A stretch of DNA of 64,000 nucleotides from Spiractinospora alimapuensis (GCF_018437505.1 NZ_CP072467.1:1550001-1614000); one strand, 5' to 3'. Counted from the first letter of the stretch, positions 22,611 through 31,835 are shown. The notes: generated from the sequence alone by a model not told the origin. Program-made: numbers and translations.

Positions 22611-24622
22611 CGGCGGACGACCATCCGGGGACCCACGCCGTCGAACTCGTTGGACACGACCCGACGCGTGCTCGTTCCGTCGCCACGCGTGTCCTGGCGG
22701 AGCACGACCGGCCGGCGGTTCGCGCCGCCGCGTTACGGGCGCTCGCGCTCGTCCACCGTGAGTACGGCGACACCCGAAAGGCCCGCCTCCTGCTGCGGCG
22801 CGCGTGGTTCGAGGCGGACGGCGCCGGTGACCGGGGCGAAGCGGAGCTCGCCCGAGGAGGGATCGATGGGCTGATGGCCCTGCACCACCCTCGGGGATCC
22901 TCTCGCGCTTTCCGCGACGCCCTGGGCACGCACGGTCTGCTCCGACAGGGCGTGCGCCAGACCCAGCTCGGCGCGTTGGTCGACGCGAGGCACTCGTTCA
23001 CCGCCGTCCTGCTGCGAAGCGCCGACCCCCAGGTTCAGGTGGCCGCGCTGCTCGGTCAGGGCGAAGCCCAGCTCACCGCGGGAGCCCTCGCGGACGCCTC
23101 CGACCAGCTCGAGCGCGCACTGGCCGTAGCCGAGGCCGGGGCACTGCACTATCTCGGCGCGTTGGTCCGTCAGTGCGCGGCACGACTGGCCGCCCGGACC
23201 GGGGATCCCGCCGCGGCGCTCACGGCGATGGACGCGGCGGTCCCGTGGCTGCGAGGCGAACGCGCGGCCGACCTCGCGTTCGAACGCGCGGGCGTGCTCT
23301 CCGATGCCGGCCTGTCCGCCGAAGCAGAGTCGGTCGTCGCGGGGCATCTGCCCCCAACCCCACACGGTCGTCGGGTCACCAGGCTGTGGGCGCGGGCACA
23401 GGACGCGGTGCGACGCCGGGACACGACGTCGGCGTTGGACTACGTCCGTCGGCTGCGCGCGCTTCCCGGTCCCGGCCCCTGGGTTGGCGCCCACGTCGAA
23501 CGTCAGGCCCGGTCCGTCGCGCCGGGCGGTCGGCCGATCCTCCTCTCACCCAGCCGCGCCCCAGCGATGCGCCCGACGGTGCGCACCCTCCTCGCGCGCT
23601 TTCGTCGAACGTGGCTGCTCGCGCACGCGAACAACGGACAACGGTCGGCGTCGCCGACTCTTCGCTCCGAGCTCGCCGTGCTCGCCCGAAGGATCCATGA
23701 CGGATACCGGGCCAGCGCCGAAGGTCACGTGTCCGTTCCCGCACCCCCGAACCGTGTCGTCCCGACGGTCCGGTTCCGAGAGGTCGGGGGCGATGTCGTC
23801 GCCGAGGTGACCGCGCACGGCACGTCGTCCACCCGCCGGATCGGGACGGTGACGCAGGTCCGAGCGACCGTCGCCGGCGTGCGTTCGGCCGTTTGGCGCG
23901 GCACCGAAGCGCGTACGGGTCCACGGGGTGAGGCCCTGTGGCCGCTCGCCGAGGCGGTCCTCCCCACGGCCCTCTCCCTACCGGAGCGCGGCCCGGTGAC
24001 GATCGCACCGCATGGGGCCCTGTGGCAAGTCCCCTGGGGGATGCTGCCGCGACTGCGCGGTCGTGAGGTTCGGGTTCTCGGCCCGCCTCCCGTGACCCTC
24101 GCTCCTGGGGAGTCCGACCGTGGTCCCGTGTCGGTGACCTTGGTCGCCGGACCGTCGGCGACCAGCGCGTCGGAGATCCGGAAGCTCGGCGCGCTGCGCC
24201 CGGACGCCCGGACGCTGACGGGCCAGGACGCCGTGTGCTCCCAGGTGAGCGACGCCATGAGTCGCGGCGGCCTGGTCCATGTCGCGGGACACGGCGTGGC
24301 GGGGTACCACCGGATGGGCGGCGGGATCCTGCTCACGGACGGGCCCTACACCGGGTATGATCTCTGGCTCGCGGCACGGCCGCCCCGAGTTCTCGTCCTG
24401 TCGGCCTGCGGTCCCGCGGGAAGCACCCCGCTGGGGCTTCCGCTGGCGGCGATTCGGCACGGGGTGGCGGTCGTCATCGCCAGCGTCGTTCCGGTGCGGG
24501 ACACGCTGCTTCCCGCCGCCATGCTGGCCACGCACCGTTCGCTTCTCGACGGTGTTCCGCCCGCCCGCGCTGTGGACCGCCACCTCGCCCATCTGGGGTT
24601 CGTGGTCTTCTCCCGCGAGTGA
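22607..24622 (+). CDS. TPR-CHAT protease-like protein
   Basis: 671 aa. The N-terminal 300 residues are Ala/Leu/Arg-rich helical repeats of the TPR type (for example ALRALALVHREYGDTRKARL and AALLGQGEAQLTAGALADAS). The C-terminal part is a CHAT domain, a caspase-related fold: the catalytic His is near residue 562 (LVHVAGHG) and the catalytic Cys near 601 (VLVLSACGPAG). Both are intact, so protease activity is expected. CHAT proteins act in stress, cell death and defence; TPR-CHAT is the effector paired with type III-E CRISPR, but no CRISPR lies here. The GTG start overlaps the upstream stop. Confidence 0.86.
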   Translation: MTADDHPGTHAVELVGHDPTRARSVATRVLAEHDRPAVRAAALRALALVHREYGDTRKARLLLRRAWFEADGAGDRGEAELARGGIDGLMALHHPRGSSRAFRDALGTHGLLRQGVRQTQLGALVDARHSFTAVLLRSADPQVQVAALLGQGEAQLTAGALADASDQLERALAVAEAGALHYLGALVRQCAARLAARTGDPAAALTAMDAAVPWLRGERAADLAFERAGVLSDAGLSAEAESVVAGHLPPTPHGRRVTRLWARAQDAVRRRDTTSALDYVRRLRALPGPGPWVGAHVERQARSVAPGGRPILLSPSRAPAMRPTVRTLLARFRRTWLLAHANNGQRSASPTLRSELAVLARRIHDGYRASAEGHVSVPAPPNRVVPTVRFREVGGDVVAEVTAHGTSSTRRIGTVTQVRATVAGVRSAVWRGTEARTGPRGEALWPLAEAVLPTALSLPERGPVTIAPHGALWQVPWGMLPRLRGREVRVLGPPPVTLAPGESDRGPVSVTLVAGPSATSASEIRKLGALRPDARTLTGQDAVCSQVSDAMSRGGLVHVAGHGVAGYHRMGGGILLTDGPYTGYDLWLAARPPRVLVLSACGPAGSTPLGLPLAAIRHGVAVVIASVVPVRDTLLPAAMLATHRSLLDGVPPARAVDRHLAHLGFVVFSRE

Positions 24623-24742
24623 CAGCGGCCCGTCAGCGTCGGCCCGGCTCACCTCTCGCGTCGGATCGAGGAAAACCGTTGGGATACGCCGACCACGAGC
24701 CGGTAGCCTCCGGGGGCGTCAGACAGATGAGGAGGACAGGCA

Positions 24743-25090
24743 GTGATACCCAACCACTGGATTCGGCACCTCCGGGAGGAGGACCTCGAACTGGTCGGAT
24801 ACATCATCCCGACCGGCGACGGTCGGTTCGTTCCGGCGACGTTGTTCGGCTACCCCCTGGCCGAGGCCGGGGATCGCGCCGACGCCGAATCGGTGCTCGA
24901 CGCTGCCGGGCTGAGCTACCTCGCCGACACCTGGATGTTGCGCAACGAGGACGAGGAGCCGTTCCAGGTCGAGATCGTGGAGTCGAGTCCCGACCGGGTC
25001 GTGGTGCGCAACGTCGACTTCGGCCGCGAAGACGACTACGGCGCGCGCATCCCCCTGGACGTCCCCACGGACCAGTTGAGCCGACGGTGA
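24743..25090 (+). CDS. Conserved hypothetical protein
   Basis: 115 aa, starting GTG with GGAGGACAGG upstream. The sequence NHWIRHLREEDLELVGYIIP, then RFVPATLFGYPLAEA and WMLRNEDEEPFQVEIVE, is typical of small actinobacterial proteins of unknown function. It is acidic, has no membrane segment and no catalytic motif. It follows the CHAT gene by 120 bases but has its own ribosome site and probably its own promoter. Confidence 0.75.
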   Translation: MIPNHWIRHLREEDLELVGYIIPTGDGRFVPATLFGYPLAEAGDRADAESVLDAAGLSYLADTWMLRNEDEEPFQVEIVESSPDRVVVRNVDFGREDDYGARIPLDVPTDQLSRR

Positions 25091-25146
25091 CACCGGTCCT
25101 CCTCTCCGTGTCCCTACCGACCCCGGGGAGAAGGACCGGACCGTGC

Positions 25147-25809
25147 CTACCAGCCGCGGGACCGCCATTCGGCCAGGTGGGGCCGTTCCACACCCAAGGT
25201 GGTGTCCTTCCCGTGCCCGGGATAGACCCACGTCGTGTCGTCCATCGTGGCGAAGAGACGCTCCTCCACGTCGTCGATGAGGGAGGTGAAGTCGGCGGGA
25301 CTCCACGTCTTGCCCACACCCCCCGGGAACAACGAGTCCCCGGTGAAGAGGTGGGTGGCTCCCTCGGGGTCGTCGTAGCGCAGCGCGATCGAGCCGGGGG
25401 TGTGGCCCCGTAGGTGGATGACGTCCAGGCGACACTCGCCGACCCAGACCGCGTCGCCGTGTTCCACCGGGTCGTCCACCGTGACCGGGAGTTCCCCTCC
25501 GTCGACGGGATGGGCGGTGGTCTTGGCCCCGGTCGTGCCCACGACCTCCGCGAGTGCTCCCCAGTGGTCGGAGTGTCGGTGTGTGGTCACGACCCTCTTG
25601 AGACCGCGGTCCCGCAACAGCTCCAGGATCCGATCGGCCTCGCTGGCGGCGTCGATCAACAACGCCTCATCTGTGCCTCGGCACCGCAGGAGGTAGGCGT
25701 TGTTGTCCATCGACCCCACCGCGAGCTTCGTGATCGTGAGATGGGGCAGTTCGCGCACGTCGGCCGGTCCACCGACCTGTGTGTCTCCGGTATAGCTCAC
25801 CCGGCCCAT
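25147..25809 (-). CDS. MBL-fold metallo-hydrolase (glyoxalase II-like)
   Basis: Metallo-beta-lactamase-fold hydrolase, 220 aa. The metal motif is THRHSDHWGA, with further ligands in HLRGHTPGS, FTGDSLFPGG and VYPGHG. This order fits hydroxyacylglutathione-hydrolase-like proteins, but actinobacteria lack glutathione, so the substrate may be a mycothiol thioester or another thioester. The start is uncertain (ATG 25809 or a GTG three codons later). It is the last gene of a leftward run from DUF5998. Confidence 0.85.
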   Translation of the reverse strand: MGRVSYTGDTQVGGPADVRELPHLTITKLAVGSMDNNAYLLRCRGTDEALLIDAASEADRILELLRDRGLKRVVTTHRHSDHWGALAEVVGTTGAKTTAHPVDGGELPVTVDDPVEHGDAVWVGECRLDVIHLRGHTPGSIALRYDDPEGATHLFTGDSLFPGGVGKTWSPADFTSLIDDVEERLFATMDDTTWVYPGHGKDTTLGVERPHLAEWRSRGW

Positions 25810-25846
25810 TGTGGCGGATGGGGTTGGTCGGGCGCCAGCGTCCGGG

Positions 25847-26620
25847 TCACATCGCCCAACGCGGCGCTCGCTTCTCCTGGAACGCGGCGCGCCCCTCGGC
25901 CGCGTCCTCGGAGGCGAAGAACTCGGTGGAGATCTTCCCCATCCGCTCGTATGCCGCCACCTCCGCCGCGGCATCAGCACCCAGCACGGCCGCCTTGGTC
26001 GCCATCAGCGCCGCGGGAGCGGCTTGGCGCAGCCCATCCACCACGCGTTCGGTCGCGGCGGTCAGCTCGCCGTCGGGCACGGTCTCGGTGACGAGCCCGG
26101 AGTCCGCCGCCTCGCGAGCGGAGAAGACCTCACCAGTGAGGAAGTACCGCTCGAAGGGACGCTGGTGCATCCTTCGCCCCACCGGCACGGAGATGACGGC
26201 GGGCACGACGCCGATCCGCACCTCGGTGAACGCGAAGGTGGCGCTGTCCACGGCGATCGCGATGTCACTCGCGGCGACGATGCCGACGCCGCCCGCCCGC
26301 GCCGGCCCCTGCACCGCGGTCACGACCGGTTTGGGTGCCTGGCCGATGCCGTGCAGCAGCTCGGAGAGCGTGGGCGCGTCGGGGTCGGCGGGTCGTCCCG
26401 CCCTCTCCGCCGCGACCTCCTTCAGGTCGACTCCCGCGCAGAAGGCCGGACCGGCGGCGGTGAGCACGACCGCGCGCACGGAGTCGTCGGCCATCGCGGC
26501 GGCCAGGGCGCGCGCGAGGCCGATCCGCACCGCGGCGGAGAGGGCGTTGCGCCGCTCCGGTGAGTTGAGGGTGATCGTGGCGATTCCCCGCGAGGTCTCG
26601 CTCAGGACCGGCTGCGACAC
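25847..26620 (-). CDS. Enoyl-CoA hydratase/isomerase family protein
   Basis: Crotonase-fold protein, 257 aa. Seen are the NSPERRNALS motif, the oxyanion-hole AGPAFCAGVDLKE and the GVGIVAASD segment. The Glu in FAFTEVRIGVVP is present, but the first catalytic Glu of classical hydratases (in the GG-E segment) is not; the sequence there is GGVGIV. A simple enoyl-CoA hydratase reaction is therefore not certain; isomerase, lyase or hydrolase activity is possible. The GTG start has AGGGAA upstream. Confidence 0.85.
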   Translation of the reverse strand: MSQPVLSETSRGIATITLNSPERRNALSAAVRIGLARALAAAMADDSVRAVVLTAAGPAFCAGVDLKEVAAERAGRPADPDAPTLSELLHGIGQAPKPVVTAVQGPARAGGVGIVAASDIAIAVDSATFAFTEVRIGVVPAVISVPVGRRMHQRPFERYFLTGEVFSAREAADSGLVTETVPDGELTAATERVVDGLRQAAPAALMATKAAVLGADAAAEVAAYERMGKISTEFFASEDAAEGRAAFQEKRAPRWAM

Positions 26621-26658
26621 CTTGATTCCCTTCGTCGGTCTGTCAACGCGCCATTGTC

Positions 26659-27123
26659 TCAGGAGGCCGGTTCGCGCAGGGCACGCAGGGCACCGTCCGC
26701 GTGCGCCGCCATGCGGACCTCGTTCCTGATCACGGCGCGTACCCGCGCGTTCGGGTCGATCACGAAGGTTCGGCGGCGGGTCGGCGCGACCGCGGACATC
26801 GGCCTTGACCTCCGTACCCCGAACGCGGTCGCGACGACGCCGTCGGGGTCGGAGAGCAACGGATAGTCGAAGCCGTGGGTGTCGGCGAACTCCCGCTGCC
26901 GGTCGACGGCGTCGGCACTGATACCGACGGGCCGCGCGCCCAGGGCGCGGAACTCGCCGGTCAGATCGCGGAAGTGGCAGCTCTCGGCGGTGCAGCCACG
27001 GGTGAGTGCGGCGGGATAGAAGAACAGGACCACGGCGCCGTCGGCCAGGAGGTCGTAGAGGCGAACCGGCTGTCCGTTGTGGTCACGCAGCTCGAAGTCG
27101 GCCACGTGGTCTCCGACCCTCAT
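26659..27123 (-). CDS. Peroxiredoxin (BCP/AhpC-TSA type)
   Basis: Thiol peroxidase, 154 aa. The peroxidatic motif is YPAALTRGCTAESC with two Cys five residues apart, as in 2-Cys bacterioferritin-comigratory proteins. The conserved Arg is in the later TFVIDPNARVR region. The ATG overlaps the stop of the upstream phosphodiesterase as ATGA, and GGGGAG precedes it. It detoxifies hydroperoxides in the cytoplasm. Confidence 0.9.
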   Translation of the reverse strand: MRVGDHVADFELRDHNGQPVRLYDLLADGAVVLFFYPAALTRGCTAESCHFRDLTGEFRALGARPVGISADAVDRQREFADTHGFDYPLLSDPDGVVATAFGVRRSRPMSAVAPTRRRTFVIDPNARVRAVIRNEVRMAAHADGALRALREPAS

Positions 27124-28274
27124 CGTGCGTCTCCCCTCACCCGTAACAGTGGTACCCGTGACTCGGCCGTGGTGAGCGAACCATGCATCCCCACCAGCGA
27201 GGACATCGTGGGCTCGGCCAGCGGGGCGACGAAGGCGGTCTCCCCCAGCGCGACCGCCAGCACGTCCCCGATCCGGGGGCGGACCTGGGACTCCACGGGA
27301 CCGAACCAACCCGCGGCGATCGCCTCCTCCCGACCGAGCACCAGGGCACGATCCGCGAACCGCTCCCGCCACGCGGCGAGGACGTCGTCCGTGGCGCCCG
27401 GATGGGCGTAGACGTGACGCATTCGGGCCTCTCCGGCGAGGACACGGACACCCGCGGCGAGGTCCCGGTCGGACTCGACGTCGAACTTGAGCTCCCCGGG
27501 GACGTCGACCATGCCGTGGTCGGCGACGACGTACAGTACTCCGTCCCGGGGAAGGGAGTGCGCGAGCCGCTCGACGAGTCGGTCGACGAACGCCAGTTCG
27601 GTCCGCCAGTGCTGGGAGTCCACACCGAACAGGTGCCCGACGGCGTCGAGATGGCTGTGGTACACGAACGTGTAGGAGCGGTCCGCCGCCCGGGCGGACT
27701 CCCGCGCCGCGATGACCAGCTCGGTGAAGCCGTCGGCGGGACGGTAGTGCCCACCGCGCGCCGAGGCTTGGGTGAGATCCGAATCCCGGAAGGCGCTGGC
27801 CGCCACGTAGCTCGCGTGGACGCCAGCCGCCTCGGCACGTTGGAACGCGGTGCGGTGCGGCTGCCACCGCCGCGGGTCGACGTCCGCCTCCCACAGAAGC
27901 TGGTTGAGGATCTGGTCAGTGCCGGGAATCGCGACCTGGTAGCCCACGATCCCGTGGTGCCCCGGAGGCCGCCCCGTGCCCAACGAGGTCAAACTGGTGG
28001 CCGTCGTGGTGGGAAAGCCGGCGGTCAGCGACCGCCCGGAGTCCACGAGCTCACCCAGGAACGGCGCGTCGTCGGGATGGTCTCGCAGCAGGTCCCAGCC
28101 CAGCCCGTCGATGAGCAACACCCACGCGTGGCGCGTGGGTTCCAGCCCGAGGATGTTGGGTTCGCCCTCGACGCCCAGCGAGGCCAACACCGAGGGCGCG
28201 ACGTCGGCGAGGGTGGAGTGACCATAGGTCACGGTCGGAATCCCGGTGTCCCCCGGCACCGCGCCGCCGTCCAT
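27120..28274 (-). CDS. Alkaline-phosphatase-superfamily phosphodiesterase/pyrophosphatase
   Basis: 384 aa with the type I phosphodiesterase/nucleotide-pyrophosphatase core. Metal and nucleophile motifs are LLIDGLGWD (Asp), FPTTTATSLTS (nucleophile Thr), HLDAVGHLFG (Asp/His), VVADHGMVD (Asp-His) and GMHGSL (His). Substrates in this actinobacterial branch are not established. Its start overlaps the DUF5998 stop by one base (TGATG), and its stop overlaps the peroxiredoxin start, so all three are co-translated. Confidence 0.88.
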   Translation of the reverse strand: MDGGAVPGDTGIPTVTYGHSTLADVAPSVLASLGVEGEPNILGLEPTRHAWVLLIDGLGWDLLRDHPDDAPFLGELVDSGRSLTAGFPTTTATSLTSLGTGRPPGHHGIVGYQVAIPGTDQILNQLLWEADVDPRRWQPHRTAFQRAEAAGVHASYVAASAFRDSDLTQASARGGHYRPADGFTELVIAARESARAADRSYTFVYHSHLDAVGHLFGVDSQHWRTELAFVDRLVERLAHSLPRDGVLYVVADHGMVDVPGELKFDVESDRDLAAGVRVLAGEARMRHVYAHPGATDDVLAAWRERFADRALVLGREEAIAAGWFGPVESQVRPRIGDVLAVALGETAFVAPLAEPTMSSLVGMHGSLTTAESRVPLLRVRGDAR

Positions 28275-28864
28275 CAGGTCGTGGCCCGGGACAGGGCCAT
28301 CGCGAAGTCGATCAGGTTGGCGACGGACTCCGGGCCCTCGGCCGCGCCACTCACCCGCAGCGTGAGGGACTCGTTGGTGATGGTCCCGGTGTAGCCATGG
28401 TCGGCCTCGCAGGACTCGTCGGAGCAGGTCGCTGGTTCCAGGTCGATCTGGGCCGCCGTCCCCCAGTTCATGGGCAGATTCACGCTCAGCACCACTTCGG
28501 TGGCCTCGGTTCCCGGCGCGTAGCGCGCCGGGTCCGGAATGACACGTGTCAGTGCCACGGACCGGACGTTGTCGAGCTTCACGGCCTCGGTCGTGGTGGA
28601 GGCGTTGGGTTTGGCGTTGGCCTCGACGGCGGGATGTTCGTCGGTGTGGCAGATCAACAGCCGGCTGGGGGTCAGGATCAGGACGGTGATGTGCCGCCGC
28701 ATCTCCATGTCCGGATCGAAGATGGTCTCGTGGTGGACCATCGACGCTTCGACGAGTTCGTCGCCGAGGTGGTCAGCCACGGCGTCGATCACCAGACCGG
28801 GGTAGTAGCCGCTCCGCTCGATCTGGGCTCGCCAGTCGGTGGCGGCCGCACGCGTTTTCCTCAT
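28274..28864 (-). CDS. DUF5998 family protein
   Basis: 196 aa, a conserved actinobacterial protein normally found beside the phosphodiesterase gene, as here. Seen are AQIERSGYYPGLVIDAVADH at the N-terminus and MEMRRHITVLILTPSRLL in the middle. It looks like a PH-like beta-rich cytoplasmic protein with no catalytic motif. The ATG at 28864 is preceded by CAGGATGGGAG. First gene of a five-gene leftward run. Confidence 0.82.
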   Translation of the reverse strand: MRKTRAAATDWRAQIERSGYYPGLVIDAVADHLGDELVEASMVHHETIFDPDMEMRRHITVLILTPSRLLICHTDEHPAVEANAKPNASTTTEAVKLDNVRSVALTRVIPDPARYAPGTEATEVVLSVNLPMNWGTAAQIDLEPATCSDESCEADHGYTGTITNESLTLRVSGAAEGPESVANLIDFAMALSRATT

Positions 28865-29005
28865 ACTCCCATCCTGCCCTGTCATGGGGACAGGGCGCGA
28901 CACCGGCGTCACAACCGTGCCCCGCCCCCGACGTCCCGGCCCGCCCCCGGCCCAGCCGGCCGCCCGTGCCCACCGTGGCTCCCGTCACCGGGCCGCCGCG
29001 GGTGA

Positions 29006-29031
29006 TGCCCGCCGGAGTGTCCCGGCGGGCA
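29006..29031 (-). terminator. Hairpin after the GNAT/acyl-CoA synthetase gene
   Basis: TGCCCGCCGG (29006-29015) pairs with CCGGCGGGCA (29022-29031) around a 6-base loop, immediately after the stop at 29034. Confidence 0.55.
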
Positions 29032-29033
29032 GG

Positions 29034-31751
29034 TCAGTACGGTTCCCGAAGCCGGCGCGGCCCGTAGTCCAGCCGCAGGTTGCGGGTCTCCCGCAGCCAG
29101 ACCCGGGCCCCCAGGACGTGTGCCCCGTCGGAGTTCACGGTCACCGGGTCGAGTTCCACGTGCGCCACCTCCGGCACCGCGTCGACCAGGCGCGAGACCC
29201 GAACGAGGAGCTCCTCCAGGTCGTCGATGTCGGGCTGGTCAGCGAGGCTCGTCGCCCCCTCCGGGACTCCGAACAGCAGGGCGGAGGACCGCACCGCGCG
29301 TACCAGGTCCGCGGAGTCGGTGTCCGTCAGTGGCGCCAGGCGGTACGCACGATCGTCGAGCAGCTCCGCAGTGGGGTCGGCGAGGCCGAAACTCACCACG
29401 GATCCGAAGGAAGGGTTCTCCCCGGCGCGGACGAGAATCGGCACGCCCGGGGTCACCATCCGCTGGACGACCAGGGTCGCGACGTCGCCGAAGCGATCGT
29501 GCAGCGCGGTGAAGGCGCCGCGTACATCCTCCGGGGTGCGCAGCTCGTCACGATGTCCCGCCCCGCCGGCACGCATCCGCATGTCGGGTGAGTCCGCGCG
29601 AACGACGACCGGGCCGCCGAGGCTCTCCAGTGCCTCGACCGCCTCCTCGGTGGACGTCACCCGCACGCTCGGCAGTACGTTGACGCCGTAGCACGCGAGC
29701 AGCGCGTTGCCCAACGTCGTCTCCGCCGCGGTGCCCTCCTCGTATACCGGTTCGCTGCTGAACCACACCTCGTGGTCGGTCAGCCCGGTCTCCTCGGCCT
29801 TCGCGAGCGCCTCGTCGATGAGGGTCCGCGCCGCTGCCCCGTCGATACCGTCGAGCTCGAGGTGGCGGCCGGGGTCACGCCTGCGCCAGAGGGCGTAGTG
29901 CGTCGCGTGGGCGAGTGCGCGCACCGCGTCCTCCGGGGAGGGAAACGAGGGGACGGATCCGGGCGCGATGGTGCCGTCCTCCGAGCGAAGCCGCAGCTCC
30001 TCCGGCATTCCCTGATAGCCCAGGTAGGTGGTGACGATCGGCTTGGTCGCGTCCGCGGCGGCGTCGCGCAGCACGGCCGCCACGTCGTCGGATATGGGCG
30101 TGAGGGCCGGAATGAACACGACGACCACGGCGTCCACTCCGTCGTCGTCCAACGCGCGCGACATCGCCGTGGAGAAGTCCTCGGCGTTGGCGTTGGGGCC
30201 GAGGTCCACGGGGTCACGCGGGCGGAGCCCAGAGCGCACGCAGGCGTTCTTGACCAGCAGACCGAGGGAGTCGGAGTTCCCGAGGATCCCGACCCTGGGG
30301 CCACGGGGCAGTGGTTGGTGCGCGAAGAGCTGGGCGACATCGAACATCTGCGTGATGTCCTCCACCCGCACCATCCCGGCCTGGTGGAACAGTGAGGTGA
30401 CCGCGTAGTCGGGCAGGGCGAGGGTGGAGGCGGCGTGCCCCGCCGGGATTCCCGACTCACCGCTGGCGACCACGACGATCGGCTTACTGCGGGCCAGGCG
30501 CCGCGCCAACCGGGTGAACTTGCGGGGGTTGCCCAGGGACTCCAGATACTGCAACACGACGTCGGTCGTGTCGTCCTCCTGCCAGTACTGCAGGAGGTCG
30601 TTACCGGAGACGTCGGCCCGGTTTCCGGCGGAGACGAAGGTGGACAGGCCCATCCCCCGTTCGGACACCCGGCGCAGGATCGCGCGCCCGAGGGCGCCGG
30701 ACTGGGCGAACAGGCCGACCCGCCCCCGGGGCGGTAGGTCGGAGGCGAGGGTGGCGTTGAGCGAGACCGCGGGACTGGTGTTGGCCACCCCCAGTGCGTT
30801 GGGTCCCACGACGCGCATCCCCGCCGCCCGGGCGGTGAGCACCAACTCTTCCTGGCGCTCGCGGCCCAGGTCACCCGACTCACCGAACCCCGAGCTGAGC
30901 ACCACCAACCCGTGCACGCCCTTCTGGGCGCACTGTTCCACCACCTCCGACACCCGTTCGGCGGCGACCGAGACCACGGCGAGATCCACCGGGTCGGGGA
31001 TGTCGAGGATGGTGGGGTAGGCGCGCACACCCGCGACGGCACGCGCGTGTGGGTGGACCGGGAACACCGGACCACGGAAGTCACCGTCCAGCAGGTTGCG
31101 CAGGACGGTCTGGCCGATGCTGTGCGCGGTGCGACTCGCGCCGATGACGGCGACCGACTCGGGTGCCAGCAGGCGCGCGATGGACGCCGACTCGGCCCGC
31201 TGCTCGCGCGCACGCATCACGCTCACCGCGCTGTCGGTCGGTTCCAGGTCGAGCGTGAGCCGGATGACACCGTCGTCGAAGGACTGCTCGGCGGTGTAGC
31301 CGGCCTCGCGGAAGACGTTCACCATCCGCCGGTTCTCCGGCAGCACGTCGGCGATGAACCGGTGCACCCCCCGCTCCCTGGCGACCGCCCCGATGTGCTC
31401 CAACAGGACCGACGCCAGGCCCCGCCCCTGGTGGGCGTCCTCGACGACGAACGCGACCTCGGCCTCGTCGGCGTCGATCCGGTCGTAGCGGACCACCGCG
31501 ACGAGTTCGCCGCCCAAGGTCGCCACCAGCGCGACGCGGTCGGTGTAGTCGACGGTCGTGAACCTGCTGACGTCGCGTTCCGACAGCTCCGGATACGGGG
31601 CGAAGAAGCGGTAGTAGATGGTCTCCGGTGAGAGCCGCGAATGGAACCGACGCAGCGCGTCGGCATCGTCCGGTGTGATGGGGCGCAGGTGGGCGGTCCC
31701 GCCGTCGCTCAGAACGACGTCGGCTTCCCAGTGCTCAGGGTATGGCTGCAC
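29034..31751 (-). CDS. GNAT-acyl-CoA synthetase (ADP-forming) fusion, Pat-like protein acetyltransferase
   Basis: About 905 aa. The N-terminal GNAT domain (about residues 20-165) has the acetyl-CoA loop EDAHQGRGLASVLL. It is followed by a CoA-binding domain (ESVAVIGASRTAHSIGQTVL), succinyl-CoA-synthetase-like domains (FAQSGALGRAIL, VVASGESGIPAGHAAST) and an ATP-grasp domain. Such fusions are known as Pat-type lysine acetyltransferases controlling acyl-CoA synthetases. Activity of the synthetase half cannot be judged: its phosphohistidine region reads SGESGIPAGHAAST. Several GTG starts are in frame (31826, 31793, 31790, 31751); I chose 31751 because family homology begins there. Confidence 0.85.
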   Translation of the reverse strand: MQPYPEHWEADVVLSDGGTAHLRPITPDDADALRRFHSRLSPETIYYRFFAPYPELSERDVSRFTTVDYTDRVALVATLGGELVAVVRYDRIDADEAEVAFVVEDAHQGRGLASVLLEHIGAVARERGVHRFIADVLPENRRMVNVFREAGYTAEQSFDDGVIRLTLDLEPTDSAVSVMRAREQRAESASIARLLAPESVAVIGASRTAHSIGQTVLRNLLDGDFRGPVFPVHPHARAVAGVRAYPTILDIPDPVDLAVVSVAAERVSEVVEQCAQKGVHGLVVLSSGFGESGDLGRERQEELVLTARAAGMRVVGPNALGVANTSPAVSLNATLASDLPPRGRVGLFAQSGALGRAILRRVSERGMGLSTFVSAGNRADVSGNDLLQYWQEDDTTDVVLQYLESLGNPRKFTRLARRLARSKPIVVVASGESGIPAGHAASTLALPDYAVTSLFHQAGMVRVEDITQMFDVAQLFAHQPLPRGPRVGILGNSDSLGLLVKNACVRSGLRPRDPVDLGPNANAEDFSTAMSRALDDDGVDAVVVVFIPALTPISDDVAAVLRDAAADATKPIVTTYLGYQGMPEELRLRSEDGTIAPGSVPSFPSPEDAVRALAHATHYALWRRRDPGRHLELDGIDGAAARTLIDEALAKAEETGLTDHEVWFSSEPVYEEGTAAETTLGNALLACYGVNVLPSVRVTSTEEAVEALESLGGPVVVRADSPDMRMRAGGAGHRDELRTPEDVRGAFTALHDRFGDVATLVVQRMVTPGVPILVRAGENPSFGSVVSFGLADPTAELLDDRAYRLAPLTDTDSADLVRAVRSSALLFGVPEGATSLADQPDIDDLEELLVRVSRLVDAVPEVAHVELDPVTVNSDGAHVLGARVWLRETRNLRLDYGPRRLREPY

Positions 31752-31835
31752 GGTGTCGAGGTTAGACGAAAACCACCGGTTTGCGGTGACCACGCCCCGA
31801 TCGTCACCACAGTCGGGCCCGAACACGACCTGACG

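Noticed and set aside
30912-31631. Rightward open frame opposite the Pat-like gene
   Set aside because: Mirror of a strongly coding sequence; His/Val/Asp-rich composition typical of the reverse strand of GC-rich genes.
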